Origin: an uncultured Leifsonia sp.
GTDB taxonomy: Bacteria; Actinomycetota; Actinomycetes; Actinomycetales; Microbacteriaceae
Direction of reading: 5' to 3'
Assembly: GCF_945957465.1 (NCBI RefSeq)
Contig: NZ_CAMFLC010000004.1
Span: forward strand, 1-64,000
Length of the DNA stretch: 64,000 bases
A model generated the notes under the pieces. That model was not told where the DNA came from, did not search any database, and worked only from the letters and a program-made list of their open reading frames with translations. Below are positions 43,317 through 51,744 of the stretch, in pieces (position 1 is the first letter of the stretch; every line of letters starts with the position of its first letter). The translations under genes were made by a program, and so were the position numbers.

Positions 43317-44317
43317 CGGGCTCCCTCGCGGACGGGTGCGGCGACCGGAGCGGACAGAGCCTCTCGTGCTCGCAAGGCGGCGCCGATCACGCCGGCGTTC
43401 TCACCGATGCGGGCCGCCAGCAGCGCCGGCCGCCGGTGGAAGGTCAGGATGCCGTCGAGGCGCTGGGCGAGCGGGACGAACAGGTCGTCGCCGGCCTGGG
43501 CGAGCCCGCCGCCGATGACGATCGCCTCCGGGGCGAGCAGCGCGACCGTGTGCGACAGGTCCAGCGCGAGGGCGTCGAGGGCGGAATCCCAGATGGCGCG
43601 GGCCGCCGGGTCGCCCGCCGCCGCGCGCTCCAGGACCTCCCGCGATCCCGAGGCCGGAACGCCGCTGAGCGCGGTGTAGCGGCGCGCGATCGCGGCTGCT
43701 GAGGCCACGGCCTCCAGGCAGCCGCGTCCCCCGCAGGCGCAGTCCGGGCCGTCTGCGACGCGGGAGTGCCCGACCTCCCCGGCCATGCCGCCGCCGGTGA
43801 AGAGCGTCCCGTCGATGAAGATCGCTGCGGCGATGCCCGTGCCGATGGCCATCACCACCACGTCGCGGAACCCCTTGGCGGCTCCCAGCCGGTACTCCGC
43901 TTCGCCGGCGGCGCGCACATCGTGGCTGAACGAGACCGGAAGCGCGAGCGCGCCCGCAGCGCGTTCCCGGAACGGGTAGTCGCGCCAGCCGAGGTTCTCG
44001 GCGAGCACACCGACGCCGCGCGCCTCGTCCACGTGACCCGGTACGACCAGTCCTGCCGCCAGCGGCTCGATCTGCGGGTGTGTGCGGCGGAACTCGTCGC
44101 GCAGCGCGGCGGCCGCCGCCACCACAGCGTCACCGGTTTCCGCGCCGGCCAGCGGCGTGGGGCGCCGGAGGAGCTCGACGATACGTCCGGAGGCGTCCAC
44201 CAGGGCCGCTTTGAGGTCGGTGCCTCCGACGTCGAACGCCAGCACCGGATGCCCGGCGCCCAGCCGGTCATCGAGTCGGTCGTCGAGTCGGTCGTCGAGT
44301 CGGGGGTCGGACGCCAC
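43313..44317 (-). CDS. ROK-family sugar kinase (island 2)
   Basis: 334 residues. LAFDVGGTDLKAAL phosphate loop, HDVRAAGEAEYRLG, GTGIAAAIF, and the zinc cluster CACGGRGCLE. First gene of the minus-strand operon; it probably phosphorylates the sugar brought in by the divergent ABC importer (GalNAc is the favoured guess). The GTG start at 44317 has GAGGAG upstream. Residues 6-19 are a DDRL repeat from a 12-bp tandem repeat and look dispensable. Confidence 0.88.
   Translation of the reverse strand: MASDPRLDDRLDDRLDDRLGAGHPVLAFDVGGTDLKAALVDASGRIVELLRRPTPLAGAETGDAVVAAAAALRDEFRRTHPQIEPLAAGLVVPGHVDEARGVGVLAENLGWRDYPFRERAAGALALPVSFSHDVRAAGEAEYRLGAAKGFRDVVVMAIGTGIAAAIFIDGTLFTGGGMAGEVGHSRVADGPDCACGGRGCLEAVASAAAIARRYTALSGVPASGSREVLERAAAGDPAARAIWDSALDALALDLSHTVALLAPEAIVIGGGLAQAGDDLFVPLAQRLDGILTFHRRPALLAARIGENAGVIGAALRAREALSAPVAAPVREGAR
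44271..44306. repeat. 12-bp tandem repeat at the start of the ROK kinase gene
   Basis: Three copies of TCGAGTCGGTCG (44271-44282, 44283-44294, and 44295-44306 with a diverged end). In frame it encodes repeating Arg-Leu-Asp-Asp at the N-terminus. Confidence 0.8.
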
Positions 44318-44628
44318 TGCTCACTCCTCTGCGACGACGGTTCGGTCGTCTCAATGATTGCTTATGAGCGTAACCGTTGTCTAGTGATCATTTTCGATCG
44401 CCGCACCCGGCGGCGGAGGAGATCGGGCATGCCGTGTTTCCGATATGTAAAGAAGTTGAACAAATTCCTTGACGCGGCCCGCGCGATGCGCAAGTATTCG
44501 AGCAACCAATGAGTGCATCTGATTGTTTTTGCTCAAAACAAATCACGAAGCATCATCCAGGAACGCACCGTCGCGCACCGCAACAGTCCTGCGACGGTCG
44601 TGACCCAGAGCGAGAGTGAGGAAAGTCG
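44318..44628. promoter_or_regulatory. Divergent promoter/operator region of island 2
   Basis: 311 bases without a gene, far more AT-rich than the surroundings. TGATTGYTTWTG occurs at 44355-44366 and 44520-44531 (10 of 12 identical), one near each operon, and the second sits in a 26-bp imperfect palindrome (44520-44545; arms TGATTGTTTT and AAACAAATCA). These are good candidates for the DeoR-family regulator encoded in the minus operon. A TTGACG (44469-44474) may be a -35. A GGAGGAGATC stretch at 44415-44424 echoes the repeat cluster at 34.8-35 kb. Confidence 0.6.
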
Positions 44629-45870
44629 ATGAAGAAGTCTGTGCGGTGGGGAGCCACTGTCGCCACGGCGGCGGTCGCCACCCTGACGCTCGCGTCCTGC
44701 GGGTTCAGCGGGGGATCGGGCGGCTCCGGCGGCAGTTCCAGCAACCTGAATCTGATGGTCGCCAGCTACTCCGACAACACCAAGGCCGAGTGGCAGCAGA
44801 TCATCAAGGACTTCGAGGCCAAGAACAAAGGCGTCACGGTCAACCTCGACGTCGAATCGTGGACCGACATCAACAACGTCATCAAGACCAGGATCCAGGC
44901 CGGCAAGCAGCCCGACATCCTGAACATCGACGCGTTCGCCGGATTCGCAGCAGACGACCTGCTCTATCCGGCGAAGGACATCGTCTCGGCGAAGACCCTC
45001 GACGACTTCCAGCCGGCGTTCAACAAGAACGCCAGCATCGACGGCACCCAGTGGGGTCTGCCGTTCATCGCCTCCGCCCGCGCACTGTTCTACAACAAGG
45101 ACGACTTCGCCAAGGCCGGCATCGCCGAGCCCCCGAAGACCTGGGCCGACTTCGAAGCGGACGCCGCCAAGCTCAAGGCCGCCGGGGTCACCCCCTACGG
45201 CATGCCGCTCGGCTCCGAAGAGGCGCAGGCCGAGACCGCGATCTGGTTCTACGGCGCGGGAGGCGGCTACGGCGACCCGAAGACGCTGACCATCGACAGC
45301 GCCGAGAACGTCGCGGGCGCGACCGAGATGCAGAAGATCATCAACCAGGGCTTCACGGAGGCGAACCCCGGTTCGACCAACCGCACCCCGCTGATGAACG
45401 TCTTCATCCAAGGTCAGCTGGGAATGCAGATCGGCCTCCCGCCGATCGTCGGCCAGATCAAGGACAAGAACCCGTCGCTCAAGTACGGGATCGCACCGAT
45501 CCCGACCAAGGACGGCTCCTCCTTCACCCTGGGCGTCGCCGACCACCTGATGGCCTTCAAGAACAAGACCGACAAGAAGGACTCGATCAAGAAGTTCCTC
45601 GACTACTTCTACTCGCCGGCGGTCTACACCAAGTGGGTCGGCGAGGAGGGCTTCCTTCCGACGACCAAGTCGGGCGCTGACTCGATGGGCTCCGACGAGA
45701 CCATCAAGCCGTTCCTCGACCTGCTGCCGAACGCCAAGTTCTACCCGTCGACGAACCCGAACTGGTCGGCCGCCCAGGGCGCCATCCAGAGCCAGATCGG
45801 TCAGCTCGGGCAGGGCGCCGACCCGTCGACGCTCCTGAAGTCCATCCAGGCGAAGGCCATGGGCCAGTAG
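44629..45870 (+). CDS. Sugar ABC transporter substrate-binding lipoprotein (island 2)
   Basis: 413 residues. The signal peptide ends in a LTLASC lipobox (Cys near 25), then a Gly/Ser linker (GGSGGSGGSSS) and a CUT1-type binding protein (NLMVASYSDNT, WGLPFIASARALFYNKDDF). GAGGAAAG ribosome-binding site. It leads the plus-strand importer operon divergent from the GalNAc-type catabolic operon, so it should bind the same sugar or an oligosaccharide of it. Confidence 0.92.
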   Translation: MKKSVRWGATVATAAVATLTLASCGFSGGSGGSGGSSSNLNLMVASYSDNTKAEWQQIIKDFEAKNKGVTVNLDVESWTDINNVIKTRIQAGKQPDILNIDAFAGFAADDLLYPAKDIVSAKTLDDFQPAFNKNASIDGTQWGLPFIASARALFYNKDDFAKAGIAEPPKTWADFEADAAKLKAAGVTPYGMPLGSEEAQAETAIWFYGAGGGYGDPKTLTIDSAENVAGATEMQKIINQGFTEANPGSTNRTPLMNVFIQGQLGMQIGLPPIVGQIKDKNPSLKYGIAPIPTKDGSSFTLGVADHLMAFKNKTDKKDSIKKFLDYFYSPAVYTKWVGEEGFLPTTKSGADSMGSDETIKPFLDLLPNAKFYPSTNPNWSAAQGAIQSQIGQLGQGADPSTLLKSIQAKAMGQ

Positions 45871-45877
45871 CAGCGGC

Positions 45878-46834
45878 ATGAGCTCGACCATCGAAACCAC
45901 CACGGCGGGGACGGCCACCGGCCGTCCCCGCCGCGGAGCGCCACCGGCCCGGCACGGCAACTCCACCACGCTGTGGAACGCCGTGCCCTGGACACTGCCC
46001 GCTCTGATCCTCATCTTCGGCGTGGTGCTGTTCCCCGCCGGCTACATGATCTTCAACTCGACGCGCAAGATCTCGGTCGCCGGCGTCGACCACGGGTCGG
46101 TCGGCCCGCAGAACTACGTCACCGTGCTCTCGCGCCCGGAGATCCCCGGCATCCTGCTCAACACCCTCATCTGGGTCGTCTCGGTCGTGGTCATCACGGT
46201 CGTGATCTCCTTGGCGCTGGCGCAGTTCCTCGACAAGAGCTTCCCCGGGCGCCGCTGGGTTCGGATGGCGATCATCGTCCCCTGGGCTGCGAGCGTGGTC
46301 ATGACCACGACCGTGTTCGTCTACGGCCTCGACCCGTTCTACGGCATCATCAACAAGTTCCTGGTCGACATCCATGTGCTCGCGCAGCCGTTCGGCTTCA
46401 CCAAGGAGCCGGTGCCGGCGTTCCTCTCGTCGATCGCGATCGCGGTGTTCGTGTCGCTTCCCTTCACGACCTACACGATCCTCGCGGGCCTCGCCGGAAT
46501 CCCGGGCGACATGCTCGAAGCGGCTAAGGTCGACGGCGCAGGCGCGGTGCGGTCGTACTTCGGCGTCACCCTTCCCAACCTGCGGGCGGCGATCGCGCTG
46601 GCCAGCCTGATCAACATCATCAACGTGTTCAACTCGCTGCCGATCCTCAAGCTGATGACCGGGGCGATCCCCGGGTACAAGGCGGACACCACGACCACCT
46701 ATGTGTTCAAGCTGCTGCAGAACGAGCAGCGCATCGACCTCTCGAGCGCGCTCAGCGTGATCAACTTCCTGATCGTGCTCGTGGTCGTGGCGCTCTACCT
46801 GTGGATCGTCAAGCCGATGAAGGAGGTCTCGTGA
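45878..46834 (+). CDS. Sugar ABC transporter permease 1 (island 2)
   Basis: 318 residues, MalF-type, six membrane segments. EAA loop: DMLEAAKVDGAGAVRSYFGVTLPNL. Begins 7 bases after the binding-protein stop. As in island 1, no ATPase is encoded nearby, so a shared MsiK-type ATPase is expected. Confidence 0.92.
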   Translation: MSSTIETTTAGTATGRPRRGAPPARHGNSTTLWNAVPWTLPALILIFGVVLFPAGYMIFNSTRKISVAGVDHGSVGPQNYVTVLSRPEIPGILLNTLIWVVSVVVITVVISLALAQFLDKSFPGRRWVRMAIIVPWAASVVMTTTVFVYGLDPFYGIINKFLVDIHVLAQPFGFTKEPVPAFLSSIAIAVFVSLPFTTYTILAGLAGIPGDMLEAAKVDGAGAVRSYFGVTLPNLRAAIALASLINIINVFNSLPILKLMTGAIPGYKADTTTTYVFKLLQNEQRIDLSSALSVINFLIVLVVVALYLWIVKPMKEVS

Positions 46835-47733
46835 CCGCACCGGCACCCGTCGCACTCTCGGGCCACGGGCCCGCCTCGACGGCAGCTCCGCGCCGACCCC
46901 GCTCGCGCTTCTCATGGCGCCTCACGGGCAAGGTGATCGCGGGCATCGTGATCGCCCTGGTCTTCATCGCGCCCTACCTGATCATGCTGGTCGGCTCGTT
47001 CAAGAGCAGGGACAACATCCTGGCCGTGCCGCCGACCTACCTGCCGACCCAGTGGCACCCCGAGAACTACCTCACGATGTGGTCGACGCCCGAGACGCCC
47101 CTCCCGCTCAACCTCATCTCGACGATCGTCATCTCGGTGTTCGCGACGGTGCTGGTGCTCGTGGTCTGCGTCCCGGCGGCGTACTACACGGCGCGGTTCC
47201 GCTTCCCCGGGCGGGGCGTCTTCCTCTTCCTCGTCATCGTGACCCAGATGCTGCAGCCCACCGTGCTGGCGACGGGCCTGTTCAAGGAGATGGTCGCGCT
47301 CGGCATCAACGACACCTGGCTCGCGATGATCCTCGTCAACGCGGCGTTCAACCTCGCCTTCGCGATCTGGATCATGCACACCTTCTTCGCCGGGGTGCCG
47401 AAGGAGGTCGACGAAGCGGCCCAGCTCGACGGGGCAGGAAAATGGACGGTTCTCCTGCGGGTGCAACTGCCGTTGGTGTGGCCCGGGATCGTGACGGCGA
47501 TCATCTACACGTTCGTCGCATCCTGGAACGAGTTCGCGGCCAGTCTCGTGATCCTGTCCACCGACGCCAACCAGCCGCTGTCGGTGGCGCTCACCAAATT
47601 CGTCGGCCAGTACGACGCGGCGTGGCAGTACGTGTTCGCGGTGTCCATCGTCGCGGTCATCCCGGTCGTCATCCTGTTCGCGCTCATCGAGAAGCGGCTG
47701 GTGGGCGGCCTGACAGCGGGCAGCGTCAAGTAA
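46831..47733 (+). CDS. Sugar ABC transporter permease 2 (island 2)
   Basis: 300 residues, MalG-type, six membrane segments. EAA loop: EVDEAAQLDGAGKWTVLLRVQLPLV. GTG start behind AAGGAGG, overlapping the previous stop (GTGA). Confidence 0.93.
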   Translation: MTAPAPVALSGHGPASTAAPRRPRSRFSWRLTGKVIAGIVIALVFIAPYLIMLVGSFKSRDNILAVPPTYLPTQWHPENYLTMWSTPETPLPLNLISTIVISVFATVLVLVVCVPAAYYTARFRFPGRGVFLFLVIVTQMLQPTVLATGLFKEMVALGINDTWLAMILVNAAFNLAFAIWIMHTFFAGVPKEVDEAAQLDGAGKWTVLLRVQLPLVWPGIVTAIIYTFVASWNEFAASLVILSTDANQPLSVALTKFVGQYDAAWQYVFAVSIVAVIPVVILFALIEKRLVGGLTAGSVK

Positions 47734-47760
47734 CCGCGCCCTCTGACCTCCTGCCGGGGG

Positions 47761-47788
47761 CACCCGCGCGTGTGGCGCGACGCGGGTG
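47761..47788 (+). terminator. Hairpin after the island 2 importer operon
   Basis: CACCCGCG/CGCGGGTG (47761-47768, 47781-47788) with a 12-nt loop, 27 bases after the last permease stop. Confidence 0.6.
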
Positions 47789-47868
47789 CACCCCTCGGCT
47801 TCCTTCCCTCTCCAGGCCGGGATGTCGACCCCCTCGCCGCGGGTGCTCGCGGGGGTAGCATCGGATCG

Positions 47869-49113
47869 ATGACGGCCGGTACCTCCAGTTCGCTGCGCCC
47901 GGCGGATCCCGCTGGTCCCGCGCTCGATGTCGGCCATGTGCGGCTGTTCGGCCGGGACGTCGTGTGGTGGGCGGGCATCCTCGGCGTCTACGCGGTCTCA
48001 CGCGTCGTCACGACGGTGTTCATGTTGACGCTCTACCTCGTCGCCGGCGTCATGCACTGGGAGGGGGGCAGCCCGCAAGCCCACCCCACCTTCCTCGGAT
48101 TCGCCGGCACCTGGGATGCCTCGTACTACCGTCGCATCGTCGAGCACGGGTACCCGGCGACGCTTCCGACGGACGCCGACGGTGACGTGCAGCAGAACGA
48201 ATGGGCGTTCCTCCCGCTGTACCCGCTCGTCGTGCGCGGCCTCATGGCGGCCACCGGGCTCGGCTTCGCGCCGGCCGGCGTTCTCATCGCGGTGTTGTGC
48301 GGGGCAGGGGCGGCGCTGGTGCTGTACCGGCTCGTGGCTTCGCGCGTCGGAGCGGTGAGCGGCCTGTGGGCCGCGGTGTTCTTCAGCTTCGGCCCGCTGT
48401 CGTTCGTCCTGCAGATCGCCTACGCCGAGAGCATGTTCTTCCTCCTGCTGTTCGGCGCACTCTGGGCGATCATGGCGCGCCGGTACTGGGCGATGATTCC
48501 GCTGGGGGTGGCAGCGGCCTTCACACGCCCCGGCGAGCTCGCCCTGCCGCTGACGCTCGGCATCGTCTACGTGATCCGAGCCCTGCGCGCGCGTCGCGGC
48601 AGCGCGACGTTCGGCGCCCGCGAGCGCGTCGCGATGATCGTGGCTGGAGCCGTCACGGCGGTCGCCGGCCTGGCGTGGCCGCTGGTCGCAGCCTCGGTCA
48701 CCGGGACGCCAGGGGCCTACGTCGAGACCGAACTGTCCTGGTGGACGGGGTTCATCGGCCGGGTCGCTTTCGTCCCGCTGACGCCGTGGTTCCTCTTCAC
48801 CTGGCGCTATGCGAGCGTCGCGGGCGCACTCCTGGTCGTCGCGGTCATCGCCGGATACGCCTGGCTGCTCAACCGGCCGAGCGTCCGGGCGCTCGGGACC
48901 GAGGTCGTCGCGTACGCCTCCAGCTATGCGCTCTACCTCTTCGCCGTGTTCCTGCCGCAGCAGAGCCTGTTCCGGCTGCTGATGCCTCTTGCGCCGCTCG
49001 CCGGAGCTGCCGGCCTCACGCACAACGTGCGCGCGCGACGCATCGTGCTCGTCGCGGGGGTCGCACTGCAACCGGTCGCGCTCGTCCTGCTGTGGTTCAT
49101 CGGTTACCCTTGA
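47869..49113 (+). CDS. Gpi18/PIG-V-like membrane mannosyltransferase
   Basis: 414 residues with about ten membrane segments. The first external loop has TWDASYYRRIVEHGYP, the WDxxxY/W-type motif of PIG-V-like GT-C glycosyltransferases, followed by NEWAFLPLYPL, also typical. It would transfer a sugar from a polyprenyl-phosphate donor to an envelope acceptor. TAGCAT (47856-47861) lies 7 nt before the ATG and no Shine-Dalgarno is seen. Confidence 0.78.
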   Translation: MTAGTSSSLRPADPAGPALDVGHVRLFGRDVVWWAGILGVYAVSRVVTTVFMLTLYLVAGVMHWEGGSPQAHPTFLGFAGTWDASYYRRIVEHGYPATLPTDADGDVQQNEWAFLPLYPLVVRGLMAATGLGFAPAGVLIAVLCGAGAALVLYRLVASRVGAVSGLWAAVFFSFGPLSFVLQIAYAESMFFLLLFGALWAIMARRYWAMIPLGVAAAFTRPGELALPLTLGIVYVIRALRARRGSATFGARERVAMIVAGAVTAVAGLAWPLVAASVTGTPGAYVETELSWWTGFIGRVAFVPLTPWFLFTWRYASVAGALLVVAVIAGYAWLLNRPSVRALGTEVVAYASSYALYLFAVFLPQQSLFRLLMPLAPLAGAAGLTHNVRARRIVLVAGVALQPVALVLLWFIGYP

Positions 49114-49147
49114 GCGCCTTTCGCGGACCGGCGTTCATCGGGCTCGT

Positions 49148-51550
49148 TCACACTTCCCCGGCGAGCGCGAGCGCGGCGAGCTCGCGCCGATCCCGCAGCC
49201 CCAGCTTGCGGATGATCCGGGCAGCGATGCCCTCGACCGTGCGGGCGCTGAGGTGCAGTCTCGCCGCGATCTCGCGGTAGACCAGGCCGTCGGCCACGAA
49301 CCGGACGATCTCCCGCTCTCTGTCGGTCAGCACGACAGGTGTCGTGAAGAAGCCGGTGTCGTCCCTGCTCGCGGTGGCGAGCCGTGCGAGGCCGACCGCG
49401 CGGAGGCGGCGTGCGAGCGCGCCGGGGGCGTCGTCGTCGTGCCGCGTGCGAGCGACGACCTGCGCGAGGTGAGCGTCGAACAGCTCCGACTGCTGGCCGG
49501 CGACCAATGCCCTCGCCTCCTCCACCCCGTCCTCGCCGGCGGTGTGCTCGAGCGCGGTGAGCAGCGCGAAGGCGGCCGCCGCCTCCTGCTGGTTCGTGCG
49601 GAGCCGGCCCGCCAGCCTGTGGAGCAGTGCGGCCGCACGGTCGGAACGACCCCGACCGGCAGCGAGTGCGGCGTCGATCCAACCCAGTGCCGCCTCGGTG
49701 GCGGTCGACTGCGGGGCCGGGGCCGGGGCCGCGGCGAGCTCGGAGCGGATGCGCTCGGCACGCGCGAGGTCGCCCTCGCGCGCTGCGATGACGGCGGCGA
49801 GCCCGCGGAGTCCGGCTTCGACGGCCGAGCCGGGAACCGGCGGGGCGCCGAGGGCGCCCACCATCGCGATCGCATCGGCGGCATCCTCCGTGCGGCCCGC
49901 GATGGAGTGGCTCAGGCCGGCGGCGAGGCTGTGGAGTCGCCATGCCGCGACGTCCAGGCGTTCCCGGGCATCGGCCGCTCCGCGTGACGCCCACTTGATA
50001 GCCTCGGCACTGCGTCCTGCCCCGAGGAGCGCGAGACCGTGCAGGCCGTCGGAGAGCGAACGGGCGATTGCGCAGGGGAGCGTGCGGATCCGCTCGTGAA
50101 CGTGGAGTGCGTCCGAGAACCGGCCGCGCTGGAGGGCGACGGCCTGGGCTGCGAGGAGACATCTGGCGCGAACGGCCGGCGGCAACTCGGCCTCGTCCTC
50201 CGGGCGGTGCCCGTGAGGTGGGCCGGCGGTCGTCTGCGGCATCGCGCCGACCTCCGCGGCGAGCAGGGCCACGACGGCATCGGCGGCACGTGAGTACGGG
50301 CGGCCCAGCGCGGCGGCGGCAGCGTGCAGGGCGGTGGAGGCCGTCGCGAGGTCTGTCCCGCTCCCGAGCGCGCGGCGGGCGCGCAGCTCGGCCAGGGCCA
50401 GGAGCGCGAGAGGGTCGTCTCCGGACTCGTCGGCGCACGCCAAGACCGCATCGAGGTCGTCCGCGCCGCCAGGGGCCACGCCGCTCGGCGCCATCAGAGC
50501 CCGCGCCAGGGCGAGCGCCGACCGGGGCGTCGGCGAGCGCCGCCATGCCTCGGCTGCGGCTGCACGGCGGGCATCGGCCTTCTCGTGGACGAGCTGAGCG
50601 AAGAGCGCTTCGGGAGCGGGGGCGGTGTCGTTGGCGCGTCGGAAGTGCTCGCGCAGCAGGGGAGGATCGAGCACGAACCTGTTCCTGCCTCCGTGGTCGA
50701 TGGTCTTGACGATGCCGGTCGTCAGGAGCCCGTGCAGTGCCGTGTCCGGACGCGCGCAGAGAGCGGCGGCCTCGTCGGCCGACGCCAGCGCGATGGCTTC
50801 GGCGGCCGATCTCTCGGTGGGTGTGAGGTGGGCGAGGTGGTCGGTCGCCAGTCCGCGCAGCGATGGACTCCAGAGCTCTCCGTCCGCTGTCCAGATTCCG
50901 TCGCGCCGCGCGATCGTTCCCTCCACCACAGCGACCTGGACGGTGGAGAGAGCGACCCCCACATTGCCGAAGGTGAGGGCGTAGAGGCGGCTCATCGTGG
51001 CGGCGTCGAGGGGAGAGCCGAGGCGGCCGGCGACTGCCGCCGCCAGTTCGTCGTAGGAAAGCGACGGCAGCTCCACGACATGACCGGAATCGCCCGCCAC
51101 CACCGGACGGGCGCGCGTGCGCAGCACCGGCGTGCCTGTCGCGCGCCGAACCGCGTCGATGGCGCCCGTCGACGCATCGTCGACGAGATCGGCGTCGTCG
51201 ACGAGGACGACGGCGCCGCTGCGTGCGACGGCCCCTGTCAGCACGTCGATCGCGTGCTGCAGCGGGGAGGCGGCGCGGCGTTCCTGTCCTGCGCCCGCGC
51301 CCAGCCCGGCCGCGTGCAGCGCCGCCAGCGGCGTGGCGGCGAGCGACCGCACGCCGTTCACGCGGACGGCCGGACGCTGGGCGCTGGACGCGGAGGCGGC
51401 CACGGCCTCGACGATGCTCGTCCGCCCGCTGCGGCGGGGACCCACCACGTCCACGTCCATCCCGGCGGAGAGCAGAAGTTCGCGGGTGAGCGCGAGTGCG
51501 CGTTCGCGTCCGACGAGCTGCGGCGCGGCTGCGGTGGGGGAATCGGTCAA
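49148..51550 (-). CDS. Large LuxR-family regulator with degenerate NTPase domain
   Basis: 800 residues. The N-terminal P-loop-like segment VVGPRRSGRTS (about residues 35-45) has Arg in place of the Walker A Lys, with a plausible Walker B VVLVDDADLVDD; a long alpha-helical, Ala-rich middle (TPR-like) follows; the C-terminal HTH_LuxR (about 735-795) has LTDREREIVRFVADGLVYREIAARL and SARTVEGIAARIIRKLGL. LAL/MalT-like layout. The start is TTG at 51550 with CCGGAG upstream. Divergent from the DUF4012 gene, its possible target. No autoinducer synthase is nearby. Confidence 0.83.
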   Translation of the reverse strand: MTDSPTAAAPQLVGRERALALTRELLLSAGMDVDVVGPRRSGRTSIVEAVAASASSAQRPAVRVNGVRSLAATPLAALHAAGLGAGAGQERRAASPLQHAIDVLTGAVARSGAVVLVDDADLVDDASTGAIDAVRRATGTPVLRTRARPVVAGDSGHVVELPSLSYDELAAAVAGRLGSPLDAATMSRLYALTFGNVGVALSTVQVAVVEGTIARRDGIWTADGELWSPSLRGLATDHLAHLTPTERSAAEAIALASADEAAALCARPDTALHGLLTTGIVKTIDHGGRNRFVLDPPLLREHFRRANDTAPAPEALFAQLVHEKADARRAAAAEAWRRSPTPRSALALARALMAPSGVAPGGADDLDAVLACADESGDDPLALLALAELRARRALGSGTDLATASTALHAAAAALGRPYSRAADAVVALLAAEVGAMPQTTAGPPHGHRPEDEAELPPAVRARCLLAAQAVALQRGRFSDALHVHERIRTLPCAIARSLSDGLHGLALLGAGRSAEAIKWASRGAADARERLDVAAWRLHSLAAGLSHSIAGRTEDAADAIAMVGALGAPPVPGSAVEAGLRGLAAVIAAREGDLARAERIRSELAAAPAPAPQSTATEAALGWIDAALAAGRGRSDRAAALLHRLAGRLRTNQQEAAAAFALLTALEHTAGEDGVEEARALVAGQQSELFDAHLAQVVARTRHDDDAPGALARRLRAVGLARLATASRDDTGFFTTPVVLTDREREIVRFVADGLVYREIAARLHLSARTVEGIAARIIRKLGLRDRRELAALALAGEV

Positions 51551-51587
51551 CGGCGAACTCCGGGGGTGAAGGAACGGTAGAGATCAG

Positions 51588-51601
51588 ACTTGCACGCAAG
51601 T
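51588..51601. promoter_or_regulatory. Palindrome in the LuxR / DUF4012 divergent promoter
   Basis: ACTTGC-AC-GCAAGT, perfect 6-bp arms, in a short AT-richer patch 38 bases before the LuxR-type gene. A plausible dimer binding site. Confidence 0.45.
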
Positions 51602-51744
51602 AATACGCAGAATGCCAATTCCAGGCACGTAATGTCGCGGACGGGCCACGGTTTGTGGGTGGGGAGGCCCGTTGTTCTCCGGATTCGCGGGTCCGCGCCG
51701 CATGTCGGACGACAGCATGGATTCGTACTGAAGGGACCCGAGGC

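Noticed and set aside
43766-44512. 248-codon plus-strand frame ending in the AT-rich control region
   Set aside because: Antisense to the ROK kinase; the last part only reads the promoter region and no domain is seen.
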